From Citrus sinensis (Eukaryota > Streptophyta > Magnoliopsida > Sapindales > Rutaceae): a stretch of DNA of 64,000 bases. The notes under the pieces were generated by a model, which saw nothing but the letters and a program-made list of their open reading frames with translations, was not told the origin of the DNA and ran no database searches. The first letter of the stretch is position 1. Every line of letters begins with the position of its first letter. Where the stretch lies: positions 5,066,001 to 5,130,000 of the forward strand of contig NC_068562.1 of NCBI RefSeq assembly GCF_022201045.2. Reading direction: 5' to 3'. Shown one piece after another: positions 1 through 11,208 of the stretch. The position numbers were made by a program, and so were the translations under genes.

Positions 1-1176
1 GCTGGCCTGGATTTGACACAAGAAACTGAAGATCGTGACCGAGTAAGTCTTCTCCTGCCTGGTCAACAGATGTCCCTGGTAACCTCTGTTGCTCGCACTA
101 GTAAAAGGCCAGTGATTTTAGTTCTTACTGGTGGTGGACCCCTGGATGTGTCATTTGCTGAAGCAGATTCACAGATTTCAAGCATTCTCTGGATTGGGTA
201 TCCTGGTGAAGCTGGTGCAAAAGCACTCGCAGAAATCATCTTTGGTGATTTTAATCCAGGTTGGTAATAAAATAAGTTCCTTATTACCTAAAGAAAAGGG
301 AACTTTTATTTGCTGAAAGGGATTTAAATCTCTCTTGAGAACAAAAATCATCTCTTTTTTTGTTATGGTATTTGAATGTTGAGCATCCTCTTAGAGCATA
401 CTCACTGCAAACTGAGATCTAAATAGAAACTGATTTAAGAATGCTATAGCAGAGTTTTAAGTTCAAGCACCAAGTAATAAAAAATGAGATGATTTCTTCC
501 TCTCCGTCATCCAAACGTCAGGTTCCTTTTTTGATTTCCAATATAGAATTTAATGCAACTTTTGGTCTTAATAACAGGTGGAAGACTTCCTATGACTTGG
601 TATCCTGAGTCATTCACCAAGGTTCCCATGAATGATATGAACATGCGAGCTGATTCTTCTCGTCAGTATCCTGGCAGGAGCTATAGATTTTACACCGGAA
701 CTCAAGTGTATGGATTTGGACATGGCTTAAGCTACACCAATTATAGTTACAAGTTTCTGTCAGCACCAAGTGAACTAACTATATCGGCCTCCCTTAAGGC
801 TGGTTCTGACAAGAATATACTACAACAAACGGGATCAAGACTTGATTATGTACACATTGATGAGGTGACATCTTGCACTTCATTGAGGTTTCATGTACAA
901 ATTTCGGTGACAAATGCAGGAGATGTAGACGGAAGCCATGTGGTGATGTTGTTTGCGAGAGTACCAAAAGTTTCCCAAGGAACTCCAGAGAAACAGTTAA
1001 TTGGATTTGATCGTGTCCATACTGTTGCAAAAGGATCAAAAGAAATTAGCTTTGGAGTCGATCCTTGCGAGCAACTTAGTATTGCAAATAAGCATGGAAG
1101 AAGGATACTGCCTCTGGGTAATCATGTTCTAATGGTAGGAGAATTGCGGCATTCTCTTACAATTGAAACTTACTGA
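1..1176 (+). CDS. BXL6: Beta-D-xylosidase, GH3 family (C-terminal part)
   Basis: Only the last two exons are in the window: 1-259 and 578-1176, ending at TGA. They give 285 residues of a protein that is normally about 770-800. The junction falls inside a glycine codon and recreates the family motif NPGGRLPMTWYP. The first exon carries the end of the GH3 C-terminal (alpha/beta sandwich) domain, with RPVILVLTGGGPLD and WIGYPGEAGAKALAEIIFGD. The second carries YPGRSYRFYTGTQVYGFGHGLSY and a fibronectin-III-like tail. The enzymes are secreted and release xylose, and in some members arabinose, from wall xylans during wall remodelling. The catalytic aspartate lies upstream, outside the window. The subtype BXL6 is inferred partly from context: I recall that Arabidopsis BXL6 sits next to a GTE and an oligopeptidase gene, the same families found here. 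Family certain; subtype less so. Confidence 0.9.
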
Positions 1177-1836
1177 CGGCCATACAGGAATTGAAACATA
1201 CAGCATAAATAAATTTGATTTTCAATTAAAAGGTTGCAAAATATATTTTGAAAGTAACACAACCTCTTGCTACAGTTTGTTCTTTAAAATTGTGGAAATT
1301 TGACAGAGATAATTTCACCTTTTATCCTCTTTTGTCTTCTAGATGAACGCGAGGACAAAGGCAATATGTTTATCCCATAAATGGTGTGATCATTACTGAT
1401 TACATGGATGTTGTGTCATGGTAACTGCCTGATGCTTAAGTTAAGAATCCTGCAACCCCATAGCATTACATGATTTGCTGTGAAATTGAAACCGTGTATA
1501 GCTTTATGGAGTTGGTTGCTTCTAGCATGATGGAGGATAATGGGATGTTGCGTTATAAAGATTGTGTTTAGGTAGCTAGTCAAACATCCAACACCTATTC
1601 TGGGATTAGCATCCGTTCATTCTTCCATGCATTGTTGTTTCAATAAAGTAAAAAGTAAAAGCATGTGCTTGGATAAAGTAGAAGTTTTTATATTTCAATA
1701 AGCTGCATATTTTAATTTGCATTTTGGTTGTATTGTAAAAGTTACATCCACAACAGCAACAGCAACAGCAATATTCATCGCAAGAACGTAGCAAAACCCA
1801 AATAATATTTCCTAGCAAATCTCACTTTACTTACTT
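1177..1836. other. 3' spacer of the xylosidase gene
   Basis: Presumed 3' UTR followed by AT-rich spacer. A short CAACAG microsatellite lies near 1751-1770. I see no further coding exon. Confidence 0.5.
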
Positions 1837-1851
1837 AGATGTCTCTATCAA

Positions 1852-2294
1852 CCAACCAATAGGCCTTTGGTCCAGTGGAAGAGCCCTTGCACTTAGAATA
1901 ATGAGTGTAAGGGTTCGAGTTTCCATAAAAATATTTATGGGGCTTATTTATAATCCTTCCTCAATTATCACATAATTAAGTGGAGCCAGTCTATTCCTCA
2001 CGAAATGTGAGTAGGGTGGACAGCCTTCAAATATTTGAGAGGGACGAAATGTGAGTAGAGTGGACAGCCCTCAAATATTTGAGAGGGTTTGAAGAATTTG
2101 GACAGCGCTTCAGAGGAGTACATGCCACGATGAAGGTCCCAATTGTAGAATCAGAGGAGTACATGCCACGATGAAGGTCCCAATTGTAGAATCAGAGGAG
2201 TACATGCCACGATGAAGGTCCCAATTGTAGAATCTGTGTGTAAATATTAATTGTAATACCTACAGTCCTGTATAAACAGTATTAAAAAAAAAAA
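1852..2294 (+). mobile_element. tRNA-headed SINE, copy 1, with internal tandem expansions
   Basis: The head resembles a tRNA-derived pol III promoter: an A-box-like TGGTCCAGTGG near 1870 and a B-box-like GGTTCGAGTTTCC near 1911. The body ends in an A-run (2284-2295). It is bracketed by a perfect 15-bp target-site duplication, AGATGTCTCTATCAA, at 1837-1851 and 2295-2309, which is strong evidence of target-primed insertion. Two blocks inside have been tandemly multiplied: a ~44-bp block (about 2001-2088, 2 copies) and a 41-bp block (2111-2233, 3 copies). The identical duplication suggests a fairly young insertion. It has no coding capacity, as expected of a SINE. Confidence 0.85.
2111..2233. 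repeat. 41-bp tandem repeat x3 inside SINE copy 1
   Basis: Three essentially identical 41-bp units, each beginning CAGAGGAGTACATGCC, follow one another without a gap. They account for much of the extra length of this SINE compared with its relatives at 4.5 and 61.5 kb. Confidence 0.9.
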
Positions 2295-2309
2295 AGATGT
2301 CTCTATCAA

Positions 2310-4482
2310 GCATAAAATAAAAAAGCTGACATACAGATGCATTATCTCAAAAGCACTGCACTGCTCCACTTGACGGTGTCATGTTCTTTATCTCAAGTTT
2401 TTTCAAACTGATATGGCAAAGAGAACCTTTCCTTTTCCTTTATCTTGGTTTGATATTATGTTCTACGTAATCCTTCTTTTGTTCATTTTCTAATGCCAAT
2501 TTGGCAACTGATCACTCGAAATTAGAGTGAAAACGCGAAAGCAAAAGTATTTAAAAGTTGCATGAAGAATATGATTCCCCCTCATAGGATGTTTTTGGTA
2601 TAATAGTTAGATCTAAGTCGGCAAAACGACGCGATAAAATTGCCTTTTACTTATCTCTGTTCACACGATAAAAAAATGTATGCGTTGAAGGTGGTGGAAT
2701 TCTGACTCAATTTGATTCCTGAACTGAAGAAACTAAACAACTAGATTTGTCTACTGAATATTTTTATTTTTATTATATCTAGTGCTTCTATTAAAATATA
2801 TCATATATGCTAGAGTTATAAATTTTAGTCGGTTAAGTAAACCTCGAGAACAATTTTATACCGAAATTATGTAGATGGAGGATAAAATTCGGAACCAAAG
2901 GTGTAGCAAAGGCCAATGGGGTTAGAGTCAAATGGCTAGGACAATAACTACATAATACGCAAGCACAAGTTATATATGTCTTTTTGACGACGAAGTATGA
3001 ACAACTTTACTTTAGCCGACCATCAATAGAGTTGCTAACTGGACAAAGGTTTTCCAGGGGAATAAAAATGTTCACTTTTGGTCAATTTCCACGTCTCTTG
3101 TAATTCTTTCCCCATTTCTATATATGAAAAAATGTGATGCCTTGTGCATTGCATGGTGCGACATTTTGGTGCGCCACAGGCCTACGGCAATAACACACGT
3201 TTCTATTGGATAAGGATTTAGTGTCCATTTTTTTTAGTACTAAATTAGTGGTTGTTCGACGATTAAAATATAAAAGTAAATTTAAAAATAAATCTTGACC
3301 AATTAGTTAGTGTTTAATAAAAACTCATCTTAGAAATGAATCTAATCAATCGTCAAAATAATCTGTTTCTATTTATCACATCTTATTAATTTTGTATTTG
3401 TTTATTATTACTTTCTCTAAATAGTAGATATAACAACCTAATTTATATTTTCTCTTTAATTTTATTTATGGCGCACGATTATATGTCGTAAATGATATCT
3501 TTTTTATGGTTATATTATTTTCTTTATAATAAAATGTTGATATATATTATATAAAAGGCCGTTTATATTTATTGATTTGTTGTGAAAGATGATTGAGTGA
3601 AAACCGTACTCATATTTAAACAAAATAGAATTCTATAACTATCTATAAATAAATAGTATTAAAATTGTAAATTAGTTATACCGTCCTAATGAGCATTATT
3701 ATCTCCTAAATTATTACTCAATTTTTTTTTATATTTCAACTTAATTTTAGAAACACATTGACTAAAATATGTGGTGACTATTTTGAGGTATGCTCGTAAA
3801 ATTAATTGCCTTTAATTCGCGGGAAGATAAAACAAATTGCAAAATTAATTTAATTCAATTCTAAACGTAATTTATGGGAATGTGAGAACTGAGAACCACT
3901 CAGGCTATTCTCACGCGGTCCGGTAACCAACGCAGCCCCACCCCGCGCCCCCACCTTTGACTTTTGATTTGCCCACTGACTTACCTTTTTGTACCCAAGC
4001 AAATTTCTGTAGTCCCACATAAATGTAAATAAATGAGTGTTTTGACCTTTTCACTATTTGATTATTCAAACACAAAAGTATTTGATGGGTTTTTTTTTTT
4101 GTTTTTATCATCCACTTGAACTAAACTGAAATAATGTTAGGAATATAAAAGCATTTAAAATTAAAAAGAATATGAAATATAGTTTTAAATTAAGTATTAA
4201 AATGTACTTATTTTTTAAAAGCTATTATTTATTTATTTATTTATTTATTTATTGCCAACTGATTTGTCGTTATGGAAAATAAAAATTACAAAGAATAGTA
4301 TGAGAATTGTATTGCGCAACATAAACATTAGTAAGGCATAATTTTGCATTTTTGAAACTGAAAAGGCATCTATGCGTAATTACGATGCCGTCCTTGAGTC
4401 TTGAGATATAAATAATGTTGTAAATAATGACAAATGATGGGCCGCTATCAATTCCAAAAGAAAAGGCAAAATTTAGGGTAGT
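2310..4482. other. AT-rich intergenic spacer
   Basis: No gene seen. The stretch is low-complexity, AT-rich DNA, with a (TTTA)n microsatellite at about 4223-4252. The small reading frames in it show no recognisable protein. Confidence 0.5.
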
Positions 4483-4497
4483 AAGTAAGTCAAGGAT

Positions 4498-4782
4498 AAC
4501 CACTTGGGATTAGTCCAAGTACTAGAGCCATTTCCTCATAATTGTGAGGGAAGTGATTTTAGCTCCATATATATATTATGGGGGTTTAATTTAAATTTTT
4601 TTTTTTAGAGTTTTAGAGTTTGAGTGAAAATAGTTTTTTTCATAGAATGAGAGTTAGGTATCCTTCGAATATTTGAGAGGATTAAAAATCTGAACAGTGT
4701 CATATCAAAATTAATATAAATGAGTCTTAATAATTTATATGGTGTAAATATTATGAACAATAGTTCTCTTCGAAAAAAAAAA
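4498..4782 (+). mobile_element. tRNA-headed SINE, copy 2 (diverged)
   Basis: Shares the family's 3' body (CGAATATTTGAGAGG near 4656-4681) and ends in an A-run at about 4773-4784. It is flanked by a near-perfect 15-bp target-site duplication: AAGTAAGTCAAGGAT at 4483-4497 and AAGTAAGTGAAGGAT at 4783-4797, one mismatch. The tRNA-like head is weaker than in copies 1 and 3. The whole element sits just upstream of the CYSTM gene, about 150 bp from its TATA box. Confidence 0.75.
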
Positions 4783-4934
4783 AAGTAAGTGAAGGATGAT
4801 GATGGAAGGGAATAAATAACTTTTTAGAAAATGTTAAATAAATGCAATTCCCTTGAAAATAAAAAGAGTGTAGAAGGTACCTCCCTATGATGTATGTAAA
4901 TGTGAAAGAGTGACAAATGTTCGCTCATTGATGA

Positions 4935-4941
4935 TATAAAA
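4935..4941 (+). promoter_or_regulatory. TATA box of the CYSTM gene
   Basis: TATAAAA lies 121 bp upstream of the start codon at 5062, leaving room for a short leader. Confidence 0.6.
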
Positions 4942-5061
4942 GGCAACCAAGTCCACAGATTCATCTTCCGCTCAATATCCCATATGTAATACATTCAGAG
5001 TGCATAATCTCTCATAACACAGCATCAATCCAAGAATAGTGAGTGAGTGGCCAACTGCACC

Positions 5062-5588
5062 ATGAGTGACCCTAAATATGCTTATCCTTATCCTGCTCAA
5101 GGTACCTTATTTGTTGTTATTATTTTATCATTGATCTGTTCTGGAAAATGCTTTCTTTGTGATTTTATGTGTTACAAAAAAAAGAAAAAAGAAAAAAACA
5201 CCCCTTTTAATTACGATTGAGGAGAAGTGTGAATGAATTGGTAATTTTGTGATGGCGTGCAGGATATTATCAAGGACCCCCAGTGATGGCACCTCCTCAG
5301 TATGCAGCAGCTCCACCACCCAGGAGAGAGCCTGGTTTCCTTGAGGGATGGTAAGTAATTATCTATTCCCATTTCATGCATGTTCTCTTATGCATATCTT
5401 CTCATGTTTCTTTATTTTTTCTTTAGAATTGGGTTTATAATTTGTATGATCTAATCTCTCCCTCTCTCTCTCTCTTTTTAATTTTTCATTTGTTTTGCGT
5501 TATATGCTGTTGCAGTTTGGCTGCTTTATGTTGCTGCTGCCTTCTTGACGAGTGCTGCTGCGATCCCTCTATCATCTTTATCGACTAG
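5062..5588 (+). CDS. CYSTM-family cysteine-rich tail-anchored small protein
   Basis: A 66-residue protein encoded by three exons: 5062-5101, 5263-5350 and 5516-5588 (40+88+73 nt, phases close). The N-terminal half is soluble and rich in Pro, Tyr, Gln and Ala (MSDPKYAYPYPAQG, then PPQYAAAPPPRREPG). The C-terminal 24 residues are the CYSTM module: GFLEGCLAALCCCCLLDECCCD, with cysteines at 43, 48-51 and 56-58, ending SIIFID. This module is thought to insert in or associate with the plasma membrane, and plant members are linked to stress tolerance and cell-fate signalling (WIH group). The gene is too short and too split to show as one long reading frame. It has a TATA box and a normal Kozak context. 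Family assignment is secure; the precise role is unknown. Confidence 0.88.
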
Positions 5589-6171
5589 TTAATGATGATG
5601 ATAATAATAATAATAATAATCCGGTAATTTCAGTGTTAGTAATTTCACCTACTTTATGTCTATTGGAATATATATAGTGTCAATGATGAACTTGCTTGAC
5701 GCATGAACTTGTTCATTTCTGGGGTCATTATAATTTTTTTTGCCTTTTTTTAAAAAAAAATTCTATCTGTTAGAGTCGTTCATGCAATTCAGGGGGATTT
5801 CCGCTAGGATTTGCTATGGGTGTAATGTTGGTCTTGGTGCTTGATTGTATACTTCTCTTCCCCCTTCCCCCCCTCTCCTTTGAAATTTTCATTTTGTGGG
5901 TTGATAATAAGAAGATAAGAAAATTATGGTCCTTGTGGATCAAAATTCAATCTCTTCGTAATGAGTGTTTTACACTTTTCACTTTCACCGATTGAATTAT
6001 TAAATTGGTAGATGACAGAGGAATGTGGCTACTTTTTTGAATTTGGTGCATAAGCTTGCGTGGTGTGGGGACTGTCCATTTGACTAGAAAGTGCGGTGCT
6101 ACTCGTTTTTCTCTCCGATCCTTCCTTCCCCTCCAAAAAAAAAAAAAAATCACATAATAAATGATTATTAA
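5589..6171. other. CYSTM 3' region and spacer
   Basis: Contains a short ATAATAATA microsatellite right after the stop codon, the presumed 3' UTR and AT-rich spacer. No other gene seen. Confidence 0.5.
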
Positions 6172-6187
6172 GGAGATTTGTTGGGTT

Positions 6188-6566
6188 TTTTTTTTTTTAA
6201 GTCTGTTATACAGAGATATTACTGACATTATATCAGATATTACAATTAATATTTACAATCATACTATATAACTGGGACTACCACATCAGACATTACAATT
6301 AATATTTACAATCATACTATATAACTGGGACTACCATCATACATTGACACACTGAAGTATATGCTCAGATATTTTAAACCTTTTCTAATATTCGAGGGGT
6401 GTCTGCTCCACTCACATTTCGTAAGGGAGAGACTGTCTCCACTCAATTAATTGATAATTGAGGAAGAACTGAAACTAACCTCCATAATGCTCTTATGGAG
6501 GCTCGAACCCTTGAACTCAACATTGTAAGTGCAAGGCTTCTCCCATTGAACCAAATGCCTATTGGT
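6188..6566 (-). mobile_element. tRNA-headed SINE, copy 3 (minus strand)
   Basis: Read on the minus strand, its head parallels copy 1: CCAATAGGCATTTGGTTCAA, then the B-box-like GGGTTCGAGCC near 6495. Its tail is the T-run at 6186-6198. The target-site duplication is 16 bp with one mismatch: GGAGATTTGTTGGGTT at 6172-6187 and GGAGGTTTGTTGGGTT at 6567-6582. A 53-bp block (6232-6337) is tandemly duplicated inside the body. Clearly the same family as copy 1, in the opposite orientation. Confidence 0.85.
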
Positions 6567-6901
6567 GGAGGTTTGTTGGGTTGAGCTGTCAAAAGTGTCT
6601 AAATTCAATCTAGTGGGTTGATAATAAGAAGATAAGAAAATAAGATAACAAGTGTACCTTTGTAATAATATATATTTTCAAAAATAGACTTACGAAAAAA
6701 ATTAATTTAAATTCATGTTTATAAATTAAAATTTTAAAAATAAAAAACTTATCATCGATCTCTTATATATTCCTTTGTCGGTCATGGCACCGTCTCCGGC
6801 GATTAAAAAAATTGACTTAAGCTAACAAATCACATACCATCGGATCTTAAATTTGTTGATCTATCCAATAATAGTAAGTTTTATTGAAAAAAAAGGTCAT
6901 G

Positions 6902-7367
6902 TTGGATCAAGGCGCTTGGTGCAACTACTTAGATGGTAATCCATAATTGAATTTCTCTAACTTTTAACACATTTAGTTATGGAGTTTTGAAATGAAGATT
7001 GTCTATCCTCTGAAAACTAATTGGTAATCAAAGAATGGATATTGGACCCGTTCACGTCATTACCCCGTATTCTTAAGGGCGGTCGCTAGCCCTCCATGAT
7101 GCCAAGAATCTGTCAATTAGCAATGCATTGGGAACTCGATCTATCCTACGCCCACGTTTTGACATAGCTATTAGTTGATACAGTGTCAGTCCACTCCGCT
7201 AGTTGATTTGGCCACAGCCGAGCCTCCACCGTTCACGATACTAACACACTGCTGAGTAGTTGATATGGTGCTAGCCCACCTATCGAACATGTAACTAGGC
7301 TTTGATACCACTTAATGAATCGGGGCGCTTGTTGCAACTTTCTAGTAGGTTTTCCGTCATTGAATTT
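6902..7367 (-). mobile_element. TRIM-like LTR miniature (fossil)
   Basis: Two similar direct repeats of about 53 bp, at 6902-6954 and 7315-7367, share AAGGCGCTTG/GGGGCGCTTG followed by GTTGCAACT and ATTGAATTT. Four bases inside the right-hand repeat lies GGCTTTGATACCA (7298-7310). Its reverse complement, TGGTATCAAAGCC, resembles the tRNA-Met primer-binding site of plant LTR elements. This arrangement, with no coding region, fits a terminal-repeat retrotransposon in miniature read on the minus strand. True LTR ends are uncertain. The repeats have diverged, so it looks old. Confidence 0.55.
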
Positions 7368-7609
7368 CAATATTTGGTACTAAATTCTTTGAATTGATTG
7401 ATAGCATGAAATTGTTGCTGCTTTATTTTTAAGTTATTGAATGATTCTTATTAATATAAAAAAAAAAATTGCTTTTATATAATTAATTTATTATTTACTT
7501 CTTAAAGAGTCATATGATATATATGGTAAATATATTAAATTCATTAGCACTAACAATAAGTTCAATTTTATGTTTTTTTGCTTTCTATTTATGGTTTGTA
7601 CTGTAGGAC

Positions 7610-8460
7610 CAAAAATAAATAGGCCTCATAAGGTCCAAATAAATTTAACCACAATAAGATCCATCCAATAATTATTTTTCAAATTAAGCCCACGAAGTGG
7701 TGGACAAACCACCTATAATGTTCCTCCTAAGTAACAAGGTTTTAAAGCTCAAAAGGAGCCGAAGTCCTAGGTTCTAATCATAAGACGAACCACCTAGGAT
7801 AAATCAATTAGGTGTCGAAGAATTCAAAACCCAAAACATGATGAGTTACTAGACTCTTATCCTAGGACGAACCTCCTAAGTTTGGAGGCTCCATGATCCC
7901 AAGATTTTAATAAAAATAACATAAGGATAAAATGTTTATTCCTTTAATCCACATACAAGTTTGTATATCAATGTGTCAATCAACATGGTCACTAAAAGAC
8001 AAATGTTGCAAAATGTCACAAGAACGATGACATTTATCATCAAAATAACTATCACTCAAGTCAAATCAGTTTGGCCGATAAATATATCTTTCATTTTCGC
8101 TAAAAGGTAAGACAAATAGAGACTCAAAAGGAGAAAATGGTAACTTTTACCCTCTAATATTTCTCTTTCTAAATTTATATTTCCAAAAGTCCGGTGACTG
8201 ACTTGACCGTCGGAGGGTTTGTGCCGACAAAATCGGCCCTCTGATCATTTTCTTGTGTTTGTAGAGTATCACTAGACAATAATATTTTGATTGCCTAAGG
8301 AAGTGGATTGAGAAGAGGATATATAAAGGCTCACCAAGATCAGCTCAAACGAAAAACTCACCACCATCAAATCCAACAAAGAGGAACCTAAGTCCTAAGA
8401 GGGTCGTTATCAGTTGAAACTGTCATATCATAAGTTGAGTCAAAATTTACACCAACATAT
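7610..8460. mobile_element. Possible solo LTR fragment (fossil)
   Basis: Non-coding, with a stretch near 8190-8265 (GTGACTGACTTGACCGTCGG, then TTTTCTTGTGTTTGTAG) that resembles the transcript-start and poly(A) region of plant gypsy-type LTRs. No internal coding region or second LTR is visible. Limits are approximate and I could not find a target-site duplication. Confidence 0.3.
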
Positions 8461-10190
8461 AATATTAGTGAAAATAATATTTCTATTTTTCGTCATTTGG
8501 AAGTAAAAATAATTTATTTGAATGATTGATTTACCGAATACACATAGTAAATTATTTGACGTATGGCTGCGTAATAATTTTAAGTTACCAAACATCTTAC
8601 ATAAAATGTCTCTAAAGCTGATTATTTGAGAATTCATGTTAGAATTCATTTTTCTGGAAGCTAGGGGGGCGATCACAAACATATCCTGATTTTTTTGAAA
8701 GGAAAAACAATCCAAACACATCCTTGGTTGTTGTTTGCTAATAATTTATTCTCCCCCGCAACGAGGGTCAATATACGAGCTACGTCGCTTAAGTTCATCG
8801 ATTGACATTTCATAAACCTATATTATATTATATTATATTATATTATCAGTAGAATTCAACAATTCCACTCAAAATAAATTTAATTAAAGCCCAAGGTGAG
8901 AGTCAACGGAAATCTGAGAAGTCTAAGCCTTATCCACATGATCTGAATTACAATTGGATTCAATTGAATTGGAACCACCATTATCCGTAATCCATCTTAT
9001 TACTGTTTTTCTTCAAAAACAGTAATAAGGAAGTCGCCAGTGTTTTTCTTGGAACATAATTTTAATTTGAAGTGAAAATATGAATTTATTCGTTGACACT
9101 TGTTTTGTTCGACGATTTAGTGCAGGTCCGCTCGTGGGCTTAAAGCCCAATAATGAGTGATCCCTGTTTCTAAAGGTTAGGCCCGCAAAGTCAGTAAATA
9201 ATTAATTAAATAAGCAAATCAACAAAAACATAAGAAAGAGTAATTATAATTCAGTGCTGGGTTTGTTTGTTTGTTTTTTTTTTCTTAGAGACAATTTTAT
9301 CATTTATGAAAATTATAAAACAAAACATTCAAATTAAGATGCGAGTGCAAATCTGAATCCTCAGTATTTAAATAAATTTCCGTTTATGCGTACCGGCATA
9401 AGAAAACGTCGGCTAAGTCATTGAGATGTACGTATGTATCTCCAGTACCTTCGCGGAAAGAGCACATGCACGCCGAGGAAAGTTCAAAGTTTACTTAATT
9501 TTCTTAAACTCCGTAAATCTGTAAGACGATTGTGCATGAATGAATTCTGATATATGAGTCGAATCAACGTGTGTTTTTGAAAACATGCGACCGTAGGATT
9601 TTAAAATAATATATTTATTAATCGTTTTATCATTAAGTTATTTCCTAAACGTGCCGCGTGCGGCAACGTGTCCTCAAAAAAGAAATCACAGGGCATTTGT
9701 AAATCTGGGCGTTTACTTTTATGTGTGTGTGTGTTTAATAGATTATGCTAATCTGCATAATAAGTGGGAAGTAGGTGAGAAACAATACTGTAGGAACTGC
9801 AAATACCTCTTATTTTAAAAGAGAGGAGCTATTGGCATCCCTTCATAATCCTTATAAAATCTCTTTGCTAAAAACACCCAACAGGAATAAATGGAAATTT
9901 TGATCACTTCTAAAAGCATCCTTTTTTATTCCACAATTAACCCTTCCCATAAATCCTGATAAAATAAGATTCTTTACTAAATATTTGTTATACTTTGTTA
10001 AGTTTCTTAACTTATCTTTCTCCTTTTCAAACTTGCCTTTACAATTTCCTCAATTCTGTTAATAGTTTCTTGTTTTGTTTTTAAATTATTTCTGACTATT
10101 TATTTATTTATTTATTTTTGAATATATTGGAAGTGAAATCCTTGAAATGTTTTGGCATCTATATAACAGCCAGTAGACAATAACTATGTT
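8461..10190. other. AT-rich spacer with a microsatellite and a hairpin
   Basis: No gene seen. Holds a (TATTA)n microsatellite at about 8819-8845 and a perfect 15-bp stem with a 4-nt loop at 8996-9029. Confidence 0.5.
8996..9029. repeat. Perfect 15-bp inverted repeat (hairpin)
   Basis: CTTATTACTGTTTTT, loop CTTC, then the exact reverse complement. It may be the core of a decayed foldback or MITE element. No gene ends next to it, so a terminator role is unlikely. Confidence 0.7.
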
Positions 10191-11208
10191 TCACTATATG
10201 AAATTATGAATGAAAATTGCAAACGATACAAGAGCCCGGGGGGGGGGGGGGGGGGCATTGAATTTAGGGGTTAAATTTGTAAGTAGAAATAAAAAAAAAA
10301 GGTTTTCTATCAGGAGTAGGAGTTTTGAGGCTACGACTGACGAGGGCTGGCAGCAGCTGCGCTCATTTTGAAATAAAAAATTAGTGAGACCCGCGTCAGG
10401 CGATTTATTGATAGGGACTGGGGAGAATGTCCAGCTGATGGCCAAGTTGCACACGTGGCATATACCCCGTTGACGATGCTGACTTGGCATATTAGAAATC
10501 CTAGCAACCGCTTATATTTGGCGGGAGATGATTTCCCAAGAATTAAGAGAAAAAAAAAGAAAAAAGAAAGAAAGATATCTTCGCTTCGCTGGCACTTCCC
10601 TGATTGAACCCCACCGCACACGTCATTCTGGTGTGCCTCGCAATTTCTTTCCTGATTTCGCCCTTCCCCTCCAAATTCAAAAAGCATGTCGTTTTCGCTT
10701 TCTTCCCCCCACTATATTTAATAATAATAATAATAATAATAATTTAATATATTTCCAAAAATTTGAATTCCCACGCGAAGAGATATCATCCAACGGCGGA
10801 TGACTAGCCACGTGGGCCACCTCCTCAGATCTGAACCATAAGTGACAGATGGACACGGCTCGTCGATGATTAAAGAGATCCAAACCGTGAGATCCAAGAT
10901 CTACGGCTGAACACCTGCCCGATAAATTCACGGGCAGAGGTGGGTGGCCTTTAAGAAGTGGGGCTGGTGCTTCTCACGTTTATGCGCAGCATACGGCCCA
11001 GGCCACACTCACACAGAGGGCAGCAGCTGAAGCCGTCATTTTCCCCTTTTGCCCTCTTGTTCTCTCTCTCTCTTTCTGGCTCTCAGTGCTTTTATCACAA
11101 CTTTTTAAGTTCTCGTAACTACTTTATCCAGTGATGATTTCCCGCCATTTTTGGCTACTGCCCCGCCGGTGATTTTAAAGAAAGAAAACGACGAGTGGGT
11201 TTTGGTAA
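10191..11208. other. Promoter and 5' region of the GTE gene
   Basis: Contains an 18-base G-run at about 10239-10256, an (AAT)n microsatellite at about 10720-10743 and a pyrimidine-rich CTCTCTCTCTCTTT tract near 11060-11075, typical of a plant core promoter or leader. No separate gene seen. Confidence 0.45.

Noticed and set aside
1751-1770. CAACAG repeat as a poly-Gln coding tract
   Set aside because: It lies after the xylosidase stop codon, is very short, and is flanked by stops in all frames.
5375-5382. Lone RY motif CATGCATG (another at 34450-34457)
   Set aside because: No inverted arms around either copy, so they are not members of the foldback family; chance occurrences of an 8-mer.
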